64,000 nucleotides of DNA from JAXDMK01 sp963790325 (GTDB lineage: Bacteria > Actinomycetota > Acidimicrobiia > Acidimicrobiales > AC-14), in contig CAWBNY010000002.1 in assembly GCA_963790325.1 (NCBI GenBank), positions 1,205,675-1,269,674 on the forward strand. The letters run 5' to 3'. Position numbers and translations under genes: made by a program. Below the pieces are notes generated by a model. It ran no database searches. It was not told the origin of the DNA and saw only the letters and a program-made list of their open reading frames with translations. Positions 51,850-60,422 of this stretch are shown piece after piece. Numbering within the stretch: position 1 is the stretch's first letter; every line of letters starts with the position of its first letter.

Positions 51850-53769
51850 TCAGGGTCCGGTGTAGCGGAAGATGTACAGGCCGTAGTCGCGGTCGCTGGC
51901 GGCGACGTATTCCGTGCCGCCCCGCTCGAAGACCTGGACGCCCCAGAAGTTGTTGCCGCCCTGGTCGACGAAGTGGCCCTTCTCCACGATCTGGCCGCCC
52001 TCGACCGCGATCACCCGGAACCCACCGGAGTAGTAGGACAGGTACCCCCGGTTGGCCACCTGGTGCGACATCGCCACCTCGTGGACGGACAGGTCGCCGA
52101 AGCCGTCGGCGAAGGCGGGATCGTGGGCCTCGGGGATGGCGTAGTGGTCGAGCGCGGTGAGCTTGCCCGACCCCATGGCGTAAGCGTGCACGTAACCCCA
52201 CCCGTCGAAATAGGACTCGATGCGGACGGTGTCACCCACGGTGCCCGGCTCGACCGGCATCTGGGTGGTGCCAGCCGGGTTCTCGGCCAGGCATTCGGCC
52301 TCGTCGTAGGGGACGTCGAAGAAGGCGAAGCCGACCGACCGGGCGGCGACGCCGATGGAGACGAGGTTGCCCTTGACCACCATCCCCAGGGCCGCCTCGC
52401 AGCCGTCGGCGCCGGTGCGGTTGAAGTACACCGCCGCCGCGTAGCCCCCGGCGGCGTCGACCGCGGCCGCCTTCTCGGAGAAGGTGCACACGCCCCGCTC
52501 GACCACCGCGACCTGCCCCGGACCGGTGGCGGCCGGAGGTGCCGGGTCGCCCGGGCATGCCCGCCCGACGAACACGGTGGGGCCTTCGATGACCTGCCCC
52601 GGCGCCAGGGGCGGGGTGTCGGAGCCGCTGGTGGCGACGAAGGAGGTGCCGTCGGTGAGGTTCTGGGTCCCGTTGGAGTACGGGTTGAAGTCCTCGTCGG
52701 CGGCGATGAGGAGCTGGTCGTCGAGGGAGATCTCCGACTGGTGGGCGTTGCCCTCCGGCACCCGGCTGTCGCCCGTCCGCTCCAGGAGCATCGGGTCGAC
52801 GGCGGGGAAGTCGGTGTCGCCGATGTAGGTGGCGGCGGCCGGGTCGGTCACGTCGAGCAGGACGTAGCCGCCGTCCCAATAGGAGACGCTCATCACCTGG
52901 CGGCCGTCGATCTCCTTGACGATCACGTCGTGGTGGAACGACTCGCCGGTGCCCTTCACCGAGTCGGGGATGGTTCCGCCGAAGTCGGTGTTGAGGTCGT
53001 ACTCGGCGATCTTGACCGGCTGCCGGGGGTTGCTGATGTCGAAGATGTCGACGTCGGGTCCTTCCTGGTTGTCGACCCCGACCAGGTAGGCGTGGTCGCC
53101 GGCATCCCACATGAACTGGCTGTGGCTCTCGTGGGCCCGCTCGGAGATCGACCCATCCGTGTTGTCGAAGTCGCCGAAGCCCCGAACCAGGTACTTGTGG
53201 GTCTTGGGGCTGGTGACGTCGACCAGGCTCCACCCGCCGACAGCGTGCCGGCTGGTGTTGCCGGCGTTGTTCAGGCAGGTCTCGTGTCCCTGGACCAGGA
53301 CATCGCCGTCGAAGGCGGGAGTGTCGATGTGGATGACCTGGACCCCCTCGCCGGTCCAGGTGTCCTGGGGATCGCGGATGAAGTTGATCTGCTTGGGCTT
53401 GGCCAGGTCGCTGATGTCGAAGACGTAGACGCCGCCCTTCTGGCAGTTGGGCTCGAAGAACGCCCCCAGGTAGGCGTAGTTGCCGAAGACGCCCACGTCG
53501 GAGACCCGACCCTCCTGGTCCTGGTTGATGTGCATCCGGCCCACAAGCTGCACGTTGGCGCTGCTGGCCGGCAGGTGGCCGTGGTCGCCCTCGTGCTGGA
53601 TGTCGTGGTGGTGGGTGGCGAGGGCGTTGTCGATGGCGCCGTCGCCGTAGGAGGGGAGGGACGGGGCGTGGGCGAAGGCGGGGCCCACCAGGCAGAGGGC
53701 CAGGGCCACCACCCCGAGCGCAGGGCGGACCCCCCGGCGGACGCGGGCGGGGTGGGGTCGACGGGCCAT
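51850..53769 (-). CDS. large secreted protein with LVIVD-like repeats and an inserted PA domain
   Basis: 639-residue exported protein. Signal peptide RRGVRPALGVVALALCLVGP, cleaved near AFAHAPS. Repeats of the type VGVFGNYAYLGAF..GVYVFDISDLAKP and VDIFDISNPRQPVKIAEYDL (LVIVD beta-propeller) form both ends. The middle (about residues 385-480) is a protease-associated (PA) domain: RACPGDPAPPAATGPGQVAV, VERGVCTFSEKAAAVDAAGG, AAAVYFNRTG. A His-rich stretch ATHHHDIQHEGDHGH near the N-terminus may bind metal. No protease motif was seen. Start ATG 53769 with AAAGGAG 7 nt upstream. Probably an extracellular beta-propeller; ligand unknown. Confidence 0.82.
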   Translation of the reverse strand: MARRPHPARVRRGVRPALGVVALALCLVGPAFAHAPSLPSYGDGAIDNALATHHHDIQHEGDHGHLPASSANVQLVGRMHINQDQEGRVSDVGVFGNYAYLGAFFEPNCQKGGVYVFDISDLAKPKQINFIRDPQDTWTGEGVQVIHIDTPAFDGDVLVQGHETCLNNAGNTSRHAVGGWSLVDVTSPKTHKYLVRGFGDFDNTDGSISERAHESHSQFMWDAGDHAYLVGVDNQEGPDVDIFDISNPRQPVKIAEYDLNTDFGGTIPDSVKGTGESFHHDVIVKEIDGRQVMSVSYWDGGYVLLDVTDPAAATYIGDTDFPAVDPMLLERTGDSRVPEGNAHQSEISLDDQLLIAADEDFNPYSNGTQNLTDGTSFVATSGSDTPPLAPGQVIEGPTVFVGRACPGDPAPPAATGPGQVAVVERGVCTFSEKAAAVDAAGGYAAAVYFNRTGADGCEAALGMVVKGNLVSIGVAARSVGFAFFDVPYDEAECLAENPAGTTQMPVEPGTVGDTVRIESYFDGWGYVHAYAMGSGKLTALDHYAIPEAHDPAFADGFGDLSVHEVAMSHQVANRGYLSYYSGGFRVIAVEGGQIVEKGHFVDQGGNNFWGVQVFERGGTEYVAASDRDYGLYIFRYTGP

Positions 53770-53869
53770 CAAAGCGCTCCTTTGTTCTCTGGTCCGCCGT
53801 GCCGGTCGGGTCGTCCCCCCGCGGTGGAGTGTCGCGCCCCGGCGCCCCCGGGGCAAGGGCCGAAACGCT

Positions 53870-54601
53870 TCAGTCGGCGGCAGAGGCGGGCCGGAGGTGG
53901 CCCAGGCGGCGGGTGGCGGCGGCCAGGCCGACCGCGGTCACCACCGCCAGGCGGACGACGGCCGACCACCCCTGGGGGACGCCCTCCCGGATCAGGTCGT
54001 CGGCCACGTCCGTCAGGCCCCCGAGGACGGCCTCGGCCAGCCACCCCGGCGAGAGCTGGGCGATCCCGTCCAGGGCCGCCCCCACCAGCCGTTCCACCAG
54101 GATCACGAGGGCCAGCGACCACACCACCGGCCGCTTGAACGTGGCCCCGATGGCCAGGAACAGGGCCAGGTAGGCGGCCGACCCGGCTACCACCGCCAGG
54201 ATCGCAGCTGGCGCGCTCCCGGGTGCGCCGGCCACCACCGCGGCCAGCGCCGCCGCCGGCCCCAGGACGGCCGACGCCAGCAGCCACCCGCCCAGCCACC
54301 GTCCGAGCACGATCGTCGAGTACCGCACCGGGCTCAGCCAGGTGAAGGCGAACACCCCCGAGCGGATCTCGGCCCCGAGGAGCGCGTCCCCCAGCACCAG
54401 GCAGGTGATGGGCAGGATGAGGGAGTGCAGGGCCGACCCGCCCACCAGGGCGAAGGCGGTGGCCGCGTTCTCGTCGCCGACCGTGCGGGACAGCAGCCCG
54501 AACAGCACCGCCCCTGCCACCGGCAGGGCGAGCAGCACCTTCCGCCGGGGGAAGGTGCTGCGCCGGGTGTAGCCGACGACGGCGGACAGCGGGCTGGTCA
54601 C
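53870..54601 (-). CDS. ABC transporter permease (ABC-2 type)
   Basis: 243-residue membrane protein with about six TMs: RKVLLALPVAGAVLFGLLSR, HSLILPITCLVLGDALLG, WLLASAVLGPAAALAAVVAG, AAILAVVAGSAAYLALFLAI and a C-terminal WSAVVRLAVVTAVGLAA. Short loops and the order ATPase then permease indicate an ABC-2-like exporter. GTG 54601 overlaps the ATPase stop. Last gene of a four-gene overlapping operon. Confidence 0.83.
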   Translation of the reverse strand: MTSPLSAVVGYTRRSTFPRRKVLLALPVAGAVLFGLLSRTVGDENAATAFALVGGSALHSLILPITCLVLGDALLGAEIRSGVFAFTWLSPVRYSTIVLGRWLGGWLLASAVLGPAAALAAVVAGAPGSAPAAILAVVAGSAAYLALFLAIGATFKRPVVWSLALVILVERLVGAALDGIAQLSPGWLAEAVLGGLTDVADDLIREGVPQGWSAVVRLAVVTAVGLAAATRRLGHLRPASAAD

Positions 54602-55539
54602 CGGACCAGCTCCCGGAACAGGCTCTCCAGGGAGTCGTCGAGGGCCCGGACCTCCCGCAGGCGGACGCCCAGCCGGCGGGCGACGGGCGCCACCGCCAAC
54701 GCCAGATCCCGCGCCCGGTCGGTGGTGACCACCAGGCCGGCCTCGGTGACGCTCACCCCGGCCACCGTGTCCACCTCCAGCAGGGCGGCCGCCAGCCGGC
54801 GGGGCTCGTCGGCCCGGATGAGGACGTGGCGGGGACGGTCGTCCATCGCGTCCCGGATGGCCCGGTGGTTGCCGGCCGCCGCCAGCCGGCCGTGGATGAG
54901 GACGAGGACCCGGTCGGCCAGCTGCTCCACCTCCGACAGCACGTGGGAGCTCACGATCACCGTCCGCCCCTCCCCACCCAGGCGGCGGAAGAGGTCGACC
55001 AGTCGCACCCGCTGCACCGGGTCGGCCCCGTTGAGGGGCTCGTCGAGGACGAGGACGGCCGGGTCGGTGACCAGGGCGGCGGCCACCTTGGCCCGCTGGC
55101 GCATCCCCTTGCTGAAGTCGCCCAGGCGGCGGTCGGCGGCGGGGAGCATGTCGACGGCGGCGAGGGCGGCGGTGGTTGTGACGTCGGGGTCGGCCACCCG
55201 GTGGAGGTCGGCCACATACCGGACGAGTTGGCGGGCGGTCAGCTGGGGGGGGACGGCCTCGTCCTCCGGCACCAGGGCGACGTGGCGGTGGACGTGGCGG
55301 TCGGTGCGGGGATCGCGGCCCTGCACCCGCACCCGGCCCGTGTTCACCCCGATGAGCCCGGTGACGGCCCGCATGAGGGTGGACTTTCCGGCTCCGTTGG
55401 GCCCCAGCAGGCCCGTCACCCCGGGGCCGAAGGAGCAGGCCAGCTCCGAGAGGGCCACCTTCTGGCCGAACCACACCGACACGGTGTCGACCTCGACGGT
55501 GGCGTCGGGAGCGAAGGCGGGGTCGGCCGCGGCGGTCAA
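54598..55539 (-). CDS. ABC transporter ATP-binding protein
   Basis: 313-residue ATPase: Walker A GLLGPNGAGKSTLMRAVTGL, Q-loop region VALVPEDEAVPPQLTARQLV, signature FSKGMRQRAKVAAAL, Walker B AVLVLDEPLNGADPVQRVRL and H-loop TVIVSSHVLSEVEQLADRVL. A C-terminal domain of about 90 residues follows, as in drug- or bacteriocin-export ATPases. The Q-loop Gln is replaced by Glu (PEDE). Start TTG 55539 overlaps the stop of the upstream permease (TTGA). Confidence 0.92.
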   Translation of the reverse strand: MTAAADPAFAPDATVEVDTVSVWFGQKVALSELACSFGPGVTGLLGPNGAGKSTLMRAVTGLIGVNTGRVRVQGRDPRTDRHVHRHVALVPEDEAVPPQLTARQLVRYVADLHRVADPDVTTTAALAAVDMLPAADRRLGDFSKGMRQRAKVAAALVTDPAVLVLDEPLNGADPVQRVRLVDLFRRLGGEGRTVIVSSHVLSEVEQLADRVLVLIHGRLAAAGNHRAIRDAMDDRPRHVLIRADEPRRLAAALLEVDTVAGVSVTEAGLVVTTDRARDLALAVAPVARRLGVRLREVRALDDSLESLFRELVR

Positions 55540-56417
55540 ATGTCCACCGACCGGTAGCGGACGAGGAGGACGGCGACGCAGGCGGCGCACACCGCCAGGT
55601 AGGCGGCCACGGCCATGGCCCCGCCGCCGGCGACGCCCGACAGGGCCGAGGTCTCGCCGACGTGGCCGAGGAAGACCAGGTCGCGCAGGTACAGGGGGAG
55701 GGCGAGGACGTTGAGGAGGGCGGCCGGGCGCTGCTGGCCGTCGGGCCCGACCAGGATGGCGGCCACCGTGGAGGAGATGAGGGTGATGCCGAGCAGCGTC
55801 GCCCCGGCCACCACCCGGCGGCCGGTGAGGGAGGCGGCGGCCACGCCCAGCAGGGCGTAGAACAGGGCGAGCAGGGCGACCGCCACCGGCACCTGCCAGA
55901 GAACGGCGGTGTGTCCCCGGACGTAGTCGAGAGCTCCGTCGCTCACCGCCGCCTGGCCGACGTAGAGGACGACCTGGGGGAGGAACGAGAAGGCGAAGAC
56001 GCAGGTGAGGATGGCTCCCACCTTGGCCAGGACGTAGTCCCGGCCGGTGAGGGGACGGGCGAAGATGAGGGGGAGGACCCGCTGGCGGCGGTCGGGGCAG
56101 AGGAGGTCGGCCGCGGTCAGGGCCACGAAGAGGAGAAGGGCGCTCGACACGCCGACGTACTCCCGGTAGGTGATGAACTCGAAGTCGCGGGCGGGGGTGT
56201 CGCGGGTGAGGTAGCCGATGCCGACGTTGATGACCGCCGGCAGCACGGCGATGGTGAGCAGGACGAAGGGCGCCACCTTCTGCCGCCAGGGCCGGCGCAG
56301 GCCGATGGCCCGGCGCAGCGAGGTGCGGTAGAGGGCGGCGGTGGCCGCCCGCCGCCCCCCGAGGGCACCCGGGTAGGGCCGGTAGCCCCGGTCGTAGACG
56401 GCCCCGCCGACGCTCAC
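55536..56417 (-). CDS. ABC transporter permease
   Basis: 293-residue ABC-2-type permease: KVAPFVLLTIAVLPAVINVG, YVGVSSALLLFVALTAADLL, LPLIFARPLTGRDYVLAKVG, AILTCVFAFSFLPQVVLYVG, VAVALLALFYALLGVAAASL and a C-terminal AVAAYLAVCAACVAVLLV. The N-terminus, VYDRGYRPYPGALGGRRAA, is typical of actinobacterial permeases of this group. GTG 56417 overlaps the stop of its ATPase partner; its stop overlaps the next ATPase. Confidence 0.86.
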   Translation of the reverse strand: MSVGGAVYDRGYRPYPGALGGRRAATAALYRTSLRRAIGLRRPWRQKVAPFVLLTIAVLPAVINVGIGYLTRDTPARDFEFITYREYVGVSSALLLFVALTAADLLCPDRRQRVLPLIFARPLTGRDYVLAKVGAILTCVFAFSFLPQVVLYVGQAAVSDGALDYVRGHTAVLWQVPVAVALLALFYALLGVAAASLTGRRVVAGATLLGITLISSTVAAILVGPDGQQRPAALLNVLALPLYLRDLVFLGHVGETSALSGVAGGGAMAVAAYLAVCAACVAVLLVRYRSVDI

Positions 56418-57334
56418 GGCGCGACCGGGGCCCGGTGGACGAACACCTCGTCGAGCGAGGTCAGCCGGTTGGTGAGGCGGTGGAGGGGCAGGCCGAGATC
56501 GGCGACGACGTCACGGATGGCGTCGAGGTCGGCGTCGGAGGCGACGGTGATCTCGAGGGTGCCGGTGTGGTCGGCGGCGGTGGCCGCCAGGCCCTTGGCC
56601 GCGAGGGCGGCGGCGAGGGCGGGGGTGGCGTCGGGGCCGACGTCGACGACGACGTTGCCCGTCTGGCGGAGGAGGGACGTGGTGGGGGCGTCGGTGACCA
56701 GCCGGCCGGCGTCGAGCATGACCACGTGGTCGCAGACGCGGGCGACGTCGTCGAGGAGGTGGGTGGCGAGGACGACCGCGATCCCGAAGCCGGCCAGGCG
56801 GGCGACGAGACCGAGCATCTCCTCCCGGCCCGACGGGTCGAGCCCGGCGGTGGGCTCGTCGAGGAGGACGAGCTTGGGGTCGGCGACGATGGCCTGGGCC
56901 AGCTTGGTCCGTTGGCGCATGCCGGTGGAGAACCCTCCCACCGGCCGGAAGCGGGCCTCGTCGAGGCCGACCAGGTCGAGGACCTCCGATGCCCGTTGGC
57001 GGGCCGCCCGCACCGGCAGCCCACCGAGCTCGCCGAAGGTGGCGACCACGTCGGCCGCGGTCTGGTCGAGGGGGAGGCAGTCGTGCTCGGGCATGTAGCC
57101 GATCCGGCTGCGGACGGAGACGGGGTCGTCGGTGACACGGATGCCGAAGACGTCGACGGTGCCGGCGTCGGGCCGGGTGAGCCCGAGCAGGATGCGGAAG
57201 AGGGTGGTCTTGCCGGCGCCGTTGGCCCCGACGAGGCCGACCCGTCCCGAGGGGAGGTCGAGGTCGACGTCGTCGAGGGCGGTCACCCCCGGGTATCGCT
57301 TGGTCAGCCCCCGCGCCTGGACCATGCTCACCAT
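56414..57334 (-). CDS. ABC transporter ATP-binding protein
   Basis: 306-residue ATPase: Walker A GLVGANGAGKTTLFRILLGL, IGYMPEHDCLPLDQTAADVV (His/Asp after PE in place of the usual Q-loop), signature GGFSTGMRQRTKLAQAIV, Walker B KLVLLDEPTAGLDPSGREEM and H-loop VVLATHLLDDVARVCDHVVM. A C-terminal domain precedes the stop. ATG 57334; a second ATG three codons on is possible. First gene of the four-gene exporter operon. Confidence 0.93.
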   Translation of the reverse strand: MVSMVQARGLTKRYPGVTALDDVDLDLPSGRVGLVGANGAGKTTLFRILLGLTRPDAGTVDVFGIRVTDDPVSVRSRIGYMPEHDCLPLDQTAADVVATFGELGGLPVRAARQRASEVLDLVGLDEARFRPVGGFSTGMRQRTKLAQAIVADPKLVLLDEPTAGLDPSGREEMLGLVARLAGFGIAVVLATHLLDDVARVCDHVVMLDAGRLVTDAPTTSLLRQTGNVVVDVGPDATPALAAALAAKGLAATAADHTGTLEITVASDADLDAIRDVVADLGLPLHRLTNRLTSLDEVFVHRAPVAP

Positions 57335-57365
57335 CTGCCGCCCGACGGTACCGGCTGCCGGCGGC

Positions 57366-57399
57366 GGCGCCCGGTCGGGGGCGCCCGGTCGGGGGCGCC
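57366..57399. repeat. short tandem repeat, 14-bp unit
   Basis: GGCGCCCGGTCGGG occurs twice head to tail and is followed by a third partial copy. It lies in the 84-nt gap upstream of the ABC operon and downstream of the MBL gene. Each unit contains GGCGCC, so it could fold into alternative hairpins. Confidence 0.6.
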
Positions 57400-57418
57400 A
57401 CCGACCACCGCGCTCGGG

Positions 57419-58261
57419 CTACCGGGCGCCCACCGGTCGGAGGTCGGTCGCCGGGGCAACCGGGGCCGCCGGCGCGCTCATGGCGGCGAGCATCCACTGG
57501 AACTCCTCGTGGCTCGGGGACATCGCCGGCTCGGCGTCGGGGACCGTCTCCAGCACCTGGAAGAGGCGCTCCAGCGAGGTGCCGGGGGCCGCCGGCAGGT
57601 GGGACGACAGGATGCGGCTCGGCTGGAGGCGGCGGACGCCGTCGAGCACCTGGCCGAACCGCTCCCGGTCGACGATGTGGGCCCAGGGGGAGTCGGCCGC
57701 GGCCCAGGCCAGCATGCCGCCGGCGAGGGCGTCGTGGGGTACGTCGTCGGCGTTCTGGGTCGCCTCCGGGAGGATGGCTCCGAAGGAGTCGACCGAGAAC
57801 AGGGACCCGGTCGCCTCGTCGAGCAGCCCGACCGACAGCGGGTTGTCGAACAGGGGCGGTGCCACCGCCCGCAGGGTGCGGTCGCCGACGTCGATGCGGT
57901 CACCGGGGCGGATGGCGTGGACCCGCTCGAAGGGCACCGGCCACCACGTCGCCATCCGGAAGGCGCTGAACACGTTGGTCACCAGGCGGGCCCGGGGGGC
58001 GGCCTCGAGGACCCGGCGGAGGCTGCCGGTGTGGTCGGCGTCGTCGTGGGTCAGCCACACCCAGCGCAGGGCGGCGGGGTCGACGATCGACGCCAGGGCG
58101 TCGAGGAAGTCGTCACCGTCCACCCCGATCCCGGTGTCGATCAGGACCGGCTCCTCGGCCAGCAGGACGAAGGCGTTCACCGGCAGCACCCCGGCGCCGG
58201 GAATCGGGAGGTTCGCGGGTAGGACGTGGACGTCCGGGGCGGCTTGGTAGGTAGGGTCCAT
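57419..58261 (-). CDS. metallo-beta-lactamase-fold hydrolase
   Basis: 280-residue MBL-fold protein. The metal motif appears as WLTHDDADHTGSLRRVL (HxxxDH), with an earlier LIDTGIGVDGDDFLDAL and a later FSVDSFGAILPEA (bridging Asp). The final His is probably in SSHLPAAPG. Arrangement and length resemble flavodiiron-type MBL domains and lactonase-like enzymes, but no flavodoxin domain is present. ATG 58261 has GGAGGAGC about 6 nt upstream. Substrate unknown. Confidence 0.85.
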   Translation of the reverse strand: MDPTYQAAPDVHVLPANLPIPGAGVLPVNAFVLLAEEPVLIDTGIGVDGDDFLDALASIVDPAALRWVWLTHDDADHTGSLRRVLEAAPRARLVTNVFSAFRMATWWPVPFERVHAIRPGDRIDVGDRTLRAVAPPLFDNPLSVGLLDEATGSLFSVDSFGAILPEATQNADDVPHDALAGGMLAWAAADSPWAHIVDRERFGQVLDGVRRLQPSRILSSHLPAAPGTSLERLFQVLETVPDAEPAMSPSHEEFQWMLAAMSAPAAPVAPATDLRPVGAR

Positions 58262-58330
58262 CTCCAGCTCCTCCTGATCGGGTGGTCGACTCTACGGAGG
58301 TGGCGTTCAGTGGCCGGGGGTTCCGTTCGG

Positions 58331-60286
58331 TCAGGATTGAACGGACCAGCGAACCTCGTCGCCCGGGTCGGGCTCGTAGGCGCAGTACACGCCGGTGCGG
58401 ATGCGCCGGTTGAGGGCCGATCCCGCCTCGGGAAGGGCGTCCGTCACCCGGGCGATGGCGGCCCGCAGGGCCCGGGTGACGTTGAGCCGGGCCCGTTCCG
58501 CCGCCGACGCACCCCGCCGGCTCCGTCCCCCCAACCCGAAGGCCTGGGCCAGGTGGCCGACCAGTTGGTCGAGCTCGGCCTGCAGCGCCTCGGCCCGGCC
58601 CTCGGCACCGGCGTCGAGGGCGTCGTCGATCTCGGTGCGCAGGGCTTCGATCCGGTGCCGGTAGGCGGTCCGGGCCCGGCTGTCGACCAGCTCGCCGGCG
58701 TCCCCCAGCTGGCGGCGGTCGACGGCGAGATCGCCGGTGCCGACGCCTTCCACCCGGTCGACCAGGTCGAGGGCGTGGCGCTCGACGCCCGGGTTGCGCA
58801 CGAGCTCGGCCACGTACCGCAGGCCCTTGGTGTCGCCCAGCCGGCACCGGACGTCGCCCCATGTCGCCATCCATCCCCGCTCGTCCCGGCGCAGCACCGC
58901 CGAGGGCGCCGTCGCCGCCGGGGGGCGACCGTCGGGAGCCGGCGCCCCCAGACGCTCGAGCAGGGCGCGGTCGTCAGCCGGCAGGACGACGTCGAGGCCG
59001 ACCAGGGCGGCGGCCGCCCGCTGGGCTTCGACCCGGGCCGCAGCCCGGTTCCCGGCCTGGTCGTGGAGGCGGGCGAGGTCGACGAGCAGTGTCGCCCGCA
59101 GCAGGGGGACGCCGGTGGGCGGGAGGCGGTCGAGCGCCTTCTCGGCCGTGCCGATGGCACCGGCCGAGTCGCCCCCGGCGGCCAGCAGGTGGGCCCGGGC
59201 CGACGCCACCCGGGCCAGCAGTCCCGGGACTTCCAGCCCCTCGGCCCGGTCCGACATCTCCACCCAGGCGGCGGACGCGGCGGCCAGGTCGCCGGCGCCG
59301 AGCTCGGTGGCCACCAGGACGGCGAGGAGCTCGGCGGCCCGCAGCCGGTCGTGGCCGATGGCCCGCAGGCCCCGGACGGCGGTGGCCCGGGCCAGCTCGT
59401 GATCGCCCCGGGCCAGGTGGAGCTGGGCCGCCGGGAGCAGGGCCTGGAAGTGCCCCTCCTTGCCCAGCAGCAGCCTCTCGGCGTCGGCCAGTCGGCCCTG
59501 CCGCATCCGCAGCTCGGCCAGTGCGATCGCCGGGTGCCAGCTCGACGCGCCCGTGGTCGATTCGAAGGCTTCGATGGCCCGGGTTAGCACCGCCTCGGCC
59601 TCGGTCCACCGGCCGAGCTCCCGGAGGGCGGTGGCCTGGACGCTCTCGCAGTGGTGGTTCAGCACGAGGGCTATCACCCCGCGGCCGTCCCCGATGAGGC
59701 CCTGGCGGCGGAGGGCGTCGGTCCAGGCCGCAGCCCGGTCGAAGTCGGCCGAGTAATAGCAGGCGGTGAGGAACGAGCAGACCGACATGCCGGCCGCGGC
59801 GACGTTGTCGGCCGGGCCGCAGGCGAGGGCCATGGCCTCGTCGAGCATGGCCATGCCCTCCGTCAGCCGTCCCGCCTGGACGCATGCCAGACCGGCGTCG
59901 GCCAAGGCCTTGGTCTCCAGGTTCACGTCGCCGAACTGCCGGGCCCGAGCCAGGGCCAGCTCCGCCCGGCGCCGGAGGACCTCAGGGTCGTCGACGTCGC
60001 AGCCGAGGGCCGCCACCGCCACCCAGCCCTGCTCGATGCAGGGGGCCTCCTCCTCGATCAGGCGTGACGCCCGCAGGAACCAGGTCCGGGCGGCGGTGCC
60101 GTTGCCGATCCGGTTGGCGTACAACTCGCCCAGGCGGACGCAGACCATCGCCGCCCGCCGGCAGTCGCCGGCTGCGGTGAGGGCACGGATGGCGGCGGAC
60201 AGGTGGTCGGTGGCGGCGTCGACGTCAGACCCCGCCAACGCCTGGTCGGCCAACTCCACGTGGCGAGCGGCGTCCCCATCCACCAT
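58331..60286 (-). CDS. TPR-repeat regulatory-type protein without AAA or HTH domain
   Basis: 651-residue soluble protein. Most of it (about 1-430) is helical TPR-like repeats (for example ELADQALAGSDVDAATDHLS, ALRELGRWTEAEAVLTRAIE). The C-terminal 200 residues carry a module I know from the ends of large actinobacterial LuxR/adenylate-cyclase-type regulators: WMATWGDVRCRLGDTKGLRY, VAELVRNPGVERHALDLVD, and the terminal RTGVYCAYEPDPGDEVRWSV. The usual N-terminal NTPase and DNA-binding domains are absent. ATG 60286 or GTG 60292 may be the start. Likely protein-protein scaffold or orphan sensor. Confidence 0.75.
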   Translation of the reverse strand: MVDGDAARHVELADQALAGSDVDAATDHLSAAIRALTAAGDCRRAAMVCVRLGELYANRIGNGTAARTWFLRASRLIEEEAPCIEQGWVAVAALGCDVDDPEVLRRRAELALARARQFGDVNLETKALADAGLACVQAGRLTEGMAMLDEAMALACGPADNVAAAGMSVCSFLTACYYSADFDRAAAWTDALRRQGLIGDGRGVIALVLNHHCESVQATALRELGRWTEAEAVLTRAIEAFESTTGASSWHPAIALAELRMRQGRLADAERLLLGKEGHFQALLPAAQLHLARGDHELARATAVRGLRAIGHDRLRAAELLAVLVATELGAGDLAAASAAWVEMSDRAEGLEVPGLLARVASARAHLLAAGGDSAGAIGTAEKALDRLPPTGVPLLRATLLVDLARLHDQAGNRAAARVEAQRAAAALVGLDVVLPADDRALLERLGAPAPDGRPPAATAPSAVLRRDERGWMATWGDVRCRLGDTKGLRYVAELVRNPGVERHALDLVDRVEGVGTGDLAVDRRQLGDAGELVDSRARTAYRHRIEALRTEIDDALDAGAEGRAEALQAELDQLVGHLAQAFGLGGRSRRGASAAERARLNVTRALRAAIARVTDALPEAGSALNRRIRTGVYCAYEPDPGDEVRWSVQS

Positions 60287-60422
60287 CGTCACCGGACCAT
60301 CGTCGCACGCCGTCAGTACTCCCGATCGACGGCGACTCCGGGCGCGCCGCAGACGGCGCGATGCCGCACCGCTCGGGGCTCCGACTGGCTGACCAGGGCG
60401 ACGATCGAGATGCGGCTGCGTC

